DNA of 64,000 nt from CAVWXT01 sp963759115 (GTDB taxonomy: Bacteria; Planctomycetota; Planctomycetia; Pirellulales; Thermoguttaceae). The translations under genes and the position numbers were made by a program. Location of the stretch: assembly GCA_963759115.1 (NCBI GenBank), contig CAVWXT010000006.1, positions 310,001 to 374,000 of the forward strand, in the 5' to 3' direction. This document shows, piece after piece, positions 58,076-64,000 of the stretch. The number at the start of each line of letters is the position of its first letter. The first letter of the stretch is position 1. Under the pieces are notes generated by a model that did no database searches, had not been told where the DNA came from, and was given only the letters and a program-made list of their open reading frames with translations.

Positions 58076-60028
58076 ATGGACCGCGAGACTGCTGCACCTG
58101 AAGAGGACTTGGAACTGCCGGTTGCCGGCTTTCAAGGGACCCCGGAGGAAATTGAACGCCAATGGTTCGAGAAGGTCTACAAGGGCCGCGGCGACAGCAT
58201 GCGGCAGCTCACGTGGCGGGCCGTGCTGATGGGGTCGCTCTTGGGGGCCGTCCTGTCGCTGACGAATCTCTACATCGGGCTCAAGGCGGGCTGGGGCTTT
58301 GGCGTGGCCATCACGGCTTGCATCCTCTCCTACGCCGTTTGGACGGCGCTCTACAAGGTCGGTCTGGCCGGAACCAAGATGACCATCCTGGAAAACAACT
58401 GCATGCAGTCGACGGCCAGCTCGGCCGGTTACTCGACCGGCGGCACGCTTATCTCCGCCTTTGCCGCCTACATCATGCTCAACCCTAACGACCCCTTGCC
58501 GATCCCAATGATGTTGGGCTGGGTGTTTTTCTTGGCCGTCCTCGGCGTGACGATGGCTATTCCGATGAAGCGGCAGATGATCAACGTCGAACAGCTTCGC
58601 TTCCCCAGCGGGATCGCCGCCGCCGAAACACTGCGAGCCCTGCACTCGCACGGCGAAAAAGGAATGCGGGCCGCCAAAGCCCTGGGCATCGCCGGCGCCC
58701 TGGCCGCGTTCAACAAGTTTTGGGCCGATGGACTCATCCTCGTCGGCGACAAGCTGAAGGCTCTTCCGGTTTACTGGCAGGACTACGGGCATTACCTGAA
58801 GGAGTATTCGACAACGACAGTCATCGATAAGCTGAACGATACGGTATTCGGCCAGGCGTGGATCAACCGTACTGTTCTGTTCGAGTGGGACCCGGTGTTT
58901 CTCGCAGCCGGCGCCCTGACCGGACTGCGCGTCTCAACCAGCATGATCGTCGGCGGAACGCTTTGCTGGGCGTGTTCTTGCCCGTTCTGCAACAGTGGGG
59001 CATCGACACCGGAACAGCCTTCCGCGATGTGGTGACGTGGACTCTTTGGGGTGGAGTCGCCTGCATGGTTACCTCCGGGCTGTTCTCTTTTGCGATGCAA
59101 TGGCGGAGCATGGTCCGTGCCCTCGGCAGCTTGGGGCAGGTCTTCTCGCGAGCAGAGGGCCGAACGAGAAGCGAGATGGATGCCATCGAAGCCCCGACTT
59201 CGTGGTTCGTTGCCGGACAGCTTGTGTCGTTGGTCGCGCTGGCGTGGCTGGCGAAAGCGACTTTCAACATGCCCTGGTGGCAGAGCACGGTGGCCGTGCT
59301 GCTGACTTTCTTCCTGGCGCTGGTAGCGTGCCGGGTCACCGGCGAAACCGACACGACGCCGATCGGTCCGATGGGCAAAGTGACCCAGCTTATCTTCGGT
59401 GCTCTCAGTCCGGGCAATATGAACATCAACCTGATGAGCGCAAATATCACGGCCGGCGCTGCCACTTCGTCGGCCGACCTGTTGACCGACCTGAAGAGCG
59501 GCTATCTGCTCGGGGCGAACCCGCGCAAACAGTTCCTGGCGCAGTTCGCCGGCATCTTCGCGGGGACCATTGTCACCGTGCTGTGTTTTCAGGTCATGGT
59601 GCCTAACGCTTCGGCGTTGGGTTCCGAACAGTTTCCCGCCCCGGCGGCACAGATGTGGAAAGCGGTCGCGGTGGTGCTGAGCAACGGCATCGGGTCGTTG
59701 GGCGCGGTGAATACCTGGTCGATCATCTTTGGCGGCCTACGTCGGTCTCGTACTGCCGCTGTTGGCCAAAATGTTCCCTAAGCATGAGAAATGGATCCCT
59801 TCGGCCGCCGGCCTTGGTCTATCATGGTGCTTCCAATGGTACTACAGCCTGCTGTTCTTTCTCGGGGCTGTCATTGGCTACGGATTCGAGAGGAGGGCCC
59901 CTAAGCAGTCCGAGGAGTTCACGTTTCCCGTCGCTTCCGGCATCATTGCCGGCGGGGCGTTAATGGGCGTGTTCCTGATCTTTTGGGAGAACGGCCCGCA
60001 GATGATCAGGCAGCTTTTCGGCGGGTGA
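58076..60028 (+). CDS. OPT-family oligopeptide transporter (two frameshifts)
   Basis: MDRETAAPEEDLELPVAGFQ is a cytoplasmic head. The first membrane helices follow (AVLMGSLLGAVLSLTNLYIG, then LKAGWGFGVAITACILSYAV), and the OPT signature regions ENNCMQSTASSAGYSTGGTL and RFPSGIAAAETLRALHSHGE. Frame changes near 58960 and 59740 connect to LLGVFLPVLQQWGIDTGTAF, SPGNMNINLMSANITAGAAT and AAGLGLSWCFQWYYSLLFFL. The joined protein has about 650 residues and 14 to 16 helices. OPT proteins import small peptides or metal-chelate compounds driven by protons. It is divergent from asnB. Confidence 0.88.
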
Positions 60029-60223
60029 GTGGACCCGATCCTTGTGGCTGCCACGGGAGGGAGCTCGGCTACGGTCTTTCGGTCGGTGCCGCGCTCAAGC
60101 TGATCTCGGGATGCGCGAGTTCCAGCGGCGGGAAAGCCATCACCTTGTCGAACATGACTTCTGCCATGCGAACCGCGGGACTGGCGCAGCACCAGACCTC
60201 ATCCCCGCCCTTAAGGCACAAGA

Positions 60224-60258
60224 AAAGCCTTGCGCAACTAGCTGCCACGCAAGGCTTT
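60224..60258 (-). terminator. Terminator of the lost tRNA gene
   Basis: AAAGCCTTGCG (60224-60234) and CGCAAGGCTTT (60248-60258) pair perfectly over 11 bases. On the minus strand the stem is followed by TCTTGTG. It begins six bases after the tRNA-like 3' end. Confidence 0.6.
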
Positions 60259-60263
60259 ATGAA

Positions 60264-60296
60264 GGGTGGCTGATGGGACTTGAACCAACGACATCC
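60264..60296 (-). tRNA. tRNA 3'-end remnant (probable attachment site)
   Basis: The minus strand reads GTCGTTGGTTCAAGTCCCAT then CAGCCACC. GGTTCAAGTCC is the TpsiC arm of a tRNA, and the following bases fit the acceptor strand. The anticodon half is missing: the sequence 5' of it (from 60297 up) does not fold as a tRNA. The T stem has a mismatch, so this is a degraded or partial copy. Integrases often insert at this part of tRNA genes, and an integrase gene starts 215 bases away. Confidence 0.6.
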
Positions 60297-60356
60297 AGAT
60301 CCGCAATATGGACTGTTACAGTATATTTCCCGACAATCTCTAGACTTCTTGACCAC

Positions 60357-60444
60357 AAACGGATACGATTGTTGCCGCAAATCGTCATTTTCGTATCCGT
60401 TTACCCGTATCCGCACTCAGACTTCCAGACTCTCATCGTATCCG
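60357..60444. promoter_or_regulatory. Iterated CGTATCCG sites upstream of the integrase
   Basis: CGTATCCG occurs at 60392-60399, 60406-60413 and 60437-60444, and inverted as CGGATACG at 60360-60367. AAACGGATACGA (60357-60368) and TCGTATCCGTTT (60391-60402) form a 12-bp inverted repeat. They are likely binding sites for the integrase (arm-type sites) or for a regulator of its gene. Confidence 0.65.
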
Positions 60445-60510
60445 CGTCGGACGGGATAGCCGCTCCTCCTCCCTTTTCACCAAGGACGACGGACGAAACA
60501 AAGCACAGCC

Positions 60511-61878
60511 ATGCCGCGAAAGAAGCTGGAACTGACCAGGATGCCCGGCAACGATCGTGCCACGCAACGGTGGCGGAAAATACACCAAGGCAAGACCTTC
60601 TACTTCCTTGGTGAATACAGCACCGCCGTAAAGGCGTGGCACGCCAAGGTCGCTGAACTGGAGAAGGAAGAGACGAAGCCCCGGACCATTCGCCAGGAAT
60701 GGGAGCGCATCCGGGACTGGTACGCCGACCACGGCCAAGCGGACGGTATCCAGCGGATCGACAAGATGCTGGCGACCTTCGATGACCGACTTCTTCAGAT
60801 GGAGTACAACAACCTCTCCCCCGCCACCATAGGCGTCTGGCAGGAACGGTTCAGGGAAGACGAGAAACCTGTCAAGACCATGCCCACGACCATTGGGCAA
60901 GCGGTGCAGTCCTTCCTTGCACGCGCTGCGGTCCGTGTCGAATCGGGTACATACGCGCCGGGCTACTACGATTCCTTGAAGTGCGCCTTGAACCACTTTG
61001 CCGACTTCGTAGGACAACGGGTGGGGGTCGGTTCGATCAACGGTCACACCCTGGAGACATACCATACAGAACTTGAACGACGGATCAAGGATGGCTGGTC
61101 AAAGCCGTATGCCGCCGGGTTCCTGCGGATGGTAAAAATCTTCGTGGGGTGGTGCTATGACACCGAGCTGCTGGACTCTCTGCCCCGGAACATGAGAAGA
61201 GGCAACACAACCCTCGCAATCGACACGGGGAAGATGAAGAAGCCGACCTTCAGCAACGACGAGATCAAGATTCTCCTGGACAACGCCACAGAACGAACAC
61301 AACTCTACATCCTCTTGGCGTTGAACTGCGGATTCACTCAGATCGACATTGCCGAACTGCACCCCGACCAAGTGGACTGGACAAAGGGTCGAATCACTCG
61401 GCAACGAACAAAGACGGAAGGCAACGAGAACGTGCCGGAAGTATGCTACCCACTGTGGACACGGACTTGTGAGTTGTTGAAGCGGTACGGCAAACGGATG
61501 GGAGAGCGGGTCTTGACCAACGATGAAGGGAAGCCACTGAAGGTGGAACGGCTCCAAGGCACCGACCATAAGAAGATCGACAATGTAGCGACCGCCTACA
61601 ACCGTCTTCTTGTGAAGCTGACGACCAGCAAGAAGAGGAAGGACAGGGTTTCACAACAGCAGCAGGTCAAGCAACCGCTGCTGAAAACAACTAAGCCGTT
61701 CAAGAGCTTCAGGAAGACCAGCCCTTCGAGGTTGGAAGACAGCGAGTTCGCTACGTGCGCCCGATGGTTCGGCGGATGGTCATTGAAGTCGGTCGCTGAC
61801 CGGCACTACATCAAACCGCCACAAGATCTTTTCGATCGCGCCGTCCGCTGGCTGGGGAGATCATACGGATTGGCGTAG
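60511..61878 (+). CDS. Tyrosine recombinase/integrase lacking the first catalytic arginine
   Basis: The 455-residue protein MPRKKLELTRMPGNDRATQR has a basic head with an arm-type DNA-binding region, a core-binding (SAM-like) domain (GQAVQSFLARAAVRVESGTY to KPYAAGFLRMVKIFVGWCYD) and a catalytic domain. Catalytic residues are the nucleophile Tyr in VADRHYIKPPQDLFDRAVRW and Arg in FKSFRKTSPSRLEDSEFATC. The normal Gly-Leu-Arg segment of the first box is NCGFTQIDIAELHPDQVDW, with Thr-Gln instead of Arg, and the His of His-x2-Arg is absent. The gene is unbroken. It lies beside a tRNA remnant and upstream of the palindrome array. Confidence 0.88.
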   Translation: MPRKKLELTRMPGNDRATQRWRKIHQGKTFYFLGEYSTAVKAWHAKVAELEKEETKPRTIRQEWERIRDWYADHGQADGIQRIDKMLATFDDRLLQMEYNNLSPATIGVWQERFREDEKPVKTMPTTIGQAVQSFLARAAVRVESGTYAPGYYDSLKCALNHFADFVGQRVGVGSINGHTLETYHTELERRIKDGWSKPYAAGFLRMVKIFVGWCYDTELLDSLPRNMRRGNTTLAIDTGKMKKPTFSNDEIKILLDNATERTQLYILLALNCGFTQIDIAELHPDQVDWTKGRITRQRTKTEGNENVPEVCYPLWTRTCELLKRYGKRMGERVLTNDEGKPLKVERLQGTDHKKIDNVATAYNRLLVKLTTSKKRKDRVSQQQQVKQPLLKTTKPFKSFRKTSPSRLEDSEFATCARWFGGWSLKSVADRHYIKPPQDLFDRAVRWLGRSYGLA

Positions 61879-61973
61879 GCATCCACACTCTAACGTCGTT
61901 GACATTCACAGTGGGCAATCGACCGCTCCCTCGCTCTCGTACCCCTGCCCATCAGCCCCTCCCGAGCGACCCT

Positions 61974-62290
61974 GTCGCCGCCGGGGTCGCGCAGCCCTCG
62001 GGGCAGGTTCTGACGACGAGCGGGGGGCGACGGCTTCGCCAATGCCTCGAAAACCCCTCCCGACAACCGTGTCGCCGCCGGGGTTCTCATTGTCACTCGG
62101 GGCAGGTTCGGAGGGCGATGTGAAGGCTCCGCACTGCCTCCGCCTTCCCCTCCAAGGCGATCCGGGTTGCCGCCGGGGTCGCCGTCCTTGAGGGCAGTCG
62201 GTGGGAGCGAGGCTTCGCAGTTGCCGCCGAAGCCTATGTGGGCGACATCGCCAGCCGCCGGGGTCGCGCTGCCCCGAGGGCAGACGGTAC
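61974..62290. repeat. Four-unit degenerate tandem array (85-97 bp units)
   Basis: Each unit begins with a GCCGCCGGGGT core (near 61977, 62074, 62169 and 62255) and continues after a short gap with a GGGGCAGG/GAGGGCAG element (near 62000, 62099, 62189 and 62276). Small stems such as GGCGACGGCTTCGCC (62026-62040) lie between. Unit starts are 97, 96 and 85 bases apart. No reading frame follows the period. Confidence 0.75.
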
Positions 62291-62294
62291 TCCT

Positions 62295-62550
62295 ATGACG
62301 TTTGCCCATGCACTGCCTGACCATGCACGGGAAAACGTGCATGGCCCCACCCTGACTGCCCGACTCGCAAGCGGACCCATGTGCGACCGCCGCCAGGAAA
62401 ACTTGCCCGGACGGACGGCTCCGCACGGGCGCGGCGAGCCGTCTTGAACCGACACCGTGGCCCGCTCCACTCGGTTTCCGGGCAGTCCGGTGCTCCCGAG
62501 CCGTTGCACTCAGGATGACGCAAACCATACTGAGTCAGTCGCTGCCGGAA
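62295..62550. repeat. 256-bp direct repeat, copy A
   Basis: This block recurs at 63548-63803 at the same length. I count about 25 mismatches and no indel (about 90% identity). It contains the hairpin CCATGCACG-CGTGCATGG (62321-62344), a stem ACGGCTC/GAGCCGT (62415-62442) and ends with ACTGAGTCAGTCGCTGCCGG. Confidence 0.9.
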
Positions 62551-62842
62551 GGCGCCACACCGAAAACCCTGCCGGCGCGGGAGCCACCGGCGTTATCACG
62601 TTATCACGAATTCGGGGGTGCGATGGAACCGCTCGCTCGGAGCTACGGCGGTTCGTGGAGGCGTTTCCAGTTTCCAACGGAATAGGGGACGCACGATCGT
62701 GTGTCTCCTGTTTTTCTCGTTTCTCGTCGAAAGACGGAGTGCCGTCCCATACGCGCCGTCCTGGCCAATCCCGAGGCAGTCCATGCCTGTCGCACTGTCG
62801 CACGCTTAACCTCCTCGACCGTCTCGCCGTCCTCGCACTACC

Positions 62843-63536
62843 AGACCATGCACGAGAAACCGTGCATGGCTAGAAGCCGGGTGCCGAGCCGTGCTGTCCG
62901 ACCCCGATCGTCGATTCTGTCGTGCTGCCGTCAGGAAACCAGCCCGGACGGGTGGCGACCGCACGGATACAACTAACAAGGGGGGCATTTGTTCCAAGAA
63001 TGGGAAGAACGTCAGGCTGGTCTTCTTGCCGAAGTCGGCAAGGGATGCGAGGGGCACCTTGTCCGATAGACAAGGTGGGCGTCCCTCCCCAACAGACGGC
63101 CACCGAAGGACTTGCCATCGGCGAATGTTCGGAATCGAACACGGAATGATCGCGGACGCGTCTTTGTACAAACGGTTCATTTGAGAGCGCGGCAGAGTTG
63201 GAAACAAGCTGCTGCTTTGGGCTGGGGAAATCCCCGACGTCGGGGATTTGCTCGCCTCCCACATCCATGTCGGCATGGACATCCGACAGTCGACAAGGCA
63301 CGGCGAAAGCCGAAATTGCGTTTCCACAGTGGAAAGCCGACAGTTCTCGCAGGACGGCGACCCGAGCCGCCGCCACAACCCGGAAGGAGGGAAAAGGTGC
63401 TAGGGGGACCTTTTGGGGCGACCGGAACAAAGGCCGAGAAGACCGCCCGGAAGGACGCAAAAGGTGCGAGTCGAACCTTTTGAGGACATCAGGTCGGCAA
63501 CCACGGGACGCCAAGTTTCACGCGTGAAACTTGGGG
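62843..63536. other. Palindrome-rich non-coding block
   Basis: Hairpins include CCATGCACG/CGTGCATGG (62846-62869), CACCTTGTC/GACAAGGTG (63055-63077), a perfect 22-bp palindrome centred on GACGTC (63228-63249), TTTCCACAGTGGAAA (63321-63335), AAAAGGT/ACCTTTT (63392-63414), CAAAAGGT/ACCTTTTG (63458-63482) and a perfect 24-bp palindrome centred on ACGCGT (63511-63534). More lie outside the block: CAAAAAGGTTC/GAACCTTTTTG (63868-63894), TTGTTC/GAACAA (63921-63939) and AAAGGCGGA/TCCGCCTTT (63969-63989). No gene is recognisable from 61879 to 64000. Confidence 0.75.
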
Positions 63537-63547
63537 AGCCTACTGCG

Positions 63548-63803
63548 ATGACGATCGCCCATGCACTGCCTGACCATGCACAGGAAAACGCGCATGGCCG
63601 CACCCTGGCTGCCCGGCTCGCAAGCGGACCCATGTGCGAGTGCCGCCAGGAGAACCGGCCCGGACGGGCGGTTCCGCACGTGCGCGGCGAGCCGTCTTGA
63701 ACCGACACCGTGGCCCGCTCTGCTCGGTTTCCGGGCAGCCCGGCGCTCACGAGCCGTTTCACCCAGAGTGACGCAAATCATACTGAGTCAGTCGCTGCCG
63801 GAA
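63548..63803. repeat. 256-bp direct repeat, copy B
   Basis: This is the second copy of 62295-62550, 1,253 bases further on. The first hairpin has two mismatched positions in this copy (CCATGCACA with CGCGCATGG), while the inner stem keeps pairing through G-T pairs (GCGGTTC/GAGCCGT). Confidence 0.9.
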
Positions 63804-64000
63804 ACCGCCGCGGTCCGGAACCCACGACATCCGGACACGGACGAGAGAATGGACCACCCGTCAGAGGCAAAAAGGTTCGCCTGGAACCTTTTTGCGACTT
63901 GCGGGGGGCTCGACCGACGTTTGTTCGGAATCTGAACAAAGAGTGCCACCACCCGGCGCGGGGGCAGAAAAGGCGGAGGCTCCGCCTTTGGGTGCCCCGC

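Noticed and set aside
60264..60296. Functional tRNA gene
   Set aside because: Only the T arm and acceptor strand exist; the anticodon and D arms are missing and the T stem has a mismatch.
61974..62290. CRISPR array
   Set aside because: Unit spacing of 85-97 bases, no constant 24-40-base repeat with similar-length spacers, and no cas genes nearby.
61890..63781. Minus-strand frames of about 80 matching codons in both 256-bp repeat copies
   Set aside because: Roughly a quarter of the residues differ while only about 10% of bases do, so changes are mostly amino-acid altering. That is not the pattern of a conserved protein.

Overview
The window comes from a GC-rich bacterial chromosome, most likely a member of the Planctomycetota (Pirellulales-like). 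The evidence is two DUF1559 pseudopilin-like proteins with a GFTLIELLVVIAIIGMLIGL leader, a C-x-P-x-R sulfatase, a DUF4038 glycosidase, a large GH2 enzyme, a TMTC-like membrane/TPR protein, an FHA-GAF histidine kinase, and many dispersed palindromic repeats of types common in that phylum. Gene order is mosaic: short operons of housekeeping genes separated by hairpin repeats, insertion sequences and gene remnants.

Layout. 1-2.4 kb: tail of a SNF2 helicase, a MazEF-type toxin-antitoxin pair behind a small helix-turn-helix gene, and two remnants (MltR-like gene, IS1634-like transposase) joined end to end. 2.7-5.3 kb: a membrane-anchored protein and aroC. 5.3-7.0 kb: a complete ISL3-family element with matching ends and an 8-bp target duplication. 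7.3-16.7 kb: DUF4105 lipoprotein, CHASE/PAS sensor kinase, sulfatase, ParDE-like pair, two fused gene fragments, purB, a candidate small RNA with its own promoter and terminator, and a low-molecular-weight phosphatase. 17-20.4 kb: a transcription unit of sodium:solute symporter, small membrane protein and galactokinase, which suggests galactose uptake and phosphorylation. 21.6-22.7 kb: an IS110-family element. 23.3-27 kb: outer-membrane/lipid A cluster ompH-lpxC-lpxA-Gfo/Idh oxidoreductase. 27.5-29.7 kb: receiver protein and FHA-GAF kinase. 30-44 kb: secreted and surface proteins (two metallophosphoesterases, beta-propeller, two DUF1559 proteins, TMTC-like TPR protein, DUF4038 hydrolase). 44-50.3 kb: a tripartite RND efflux system with divergent TolC. 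50.6-60 kb: GH2 enzyme, cold-shock protein, asparagine synthetase, OPT transporter.

60.2-64 kb differs from the rest. A tRNA 3'-end remnant with its terminator is followed by iterated 8-bp sites, an unusual tyrosine recombinase, and about 2.1 kb with no convincing gene. That stretch holds a four-unit tandem array, a 256-bp direct repeat (about 90% identical) and more than ten short perfect or near-perfect palindromes. I regard it as the most unusual part of the window: an integrase paired with a non-coding palindrome array at a tRNA site.

Caution: about 20 genes carry apparent single-base frameshifts (at least 40 in total), including essential ones such as aroC, purB and lpxC. This is best explained by indel errors in the assembly. 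Coordinates of those genes span the whole reconstructed reading frame.
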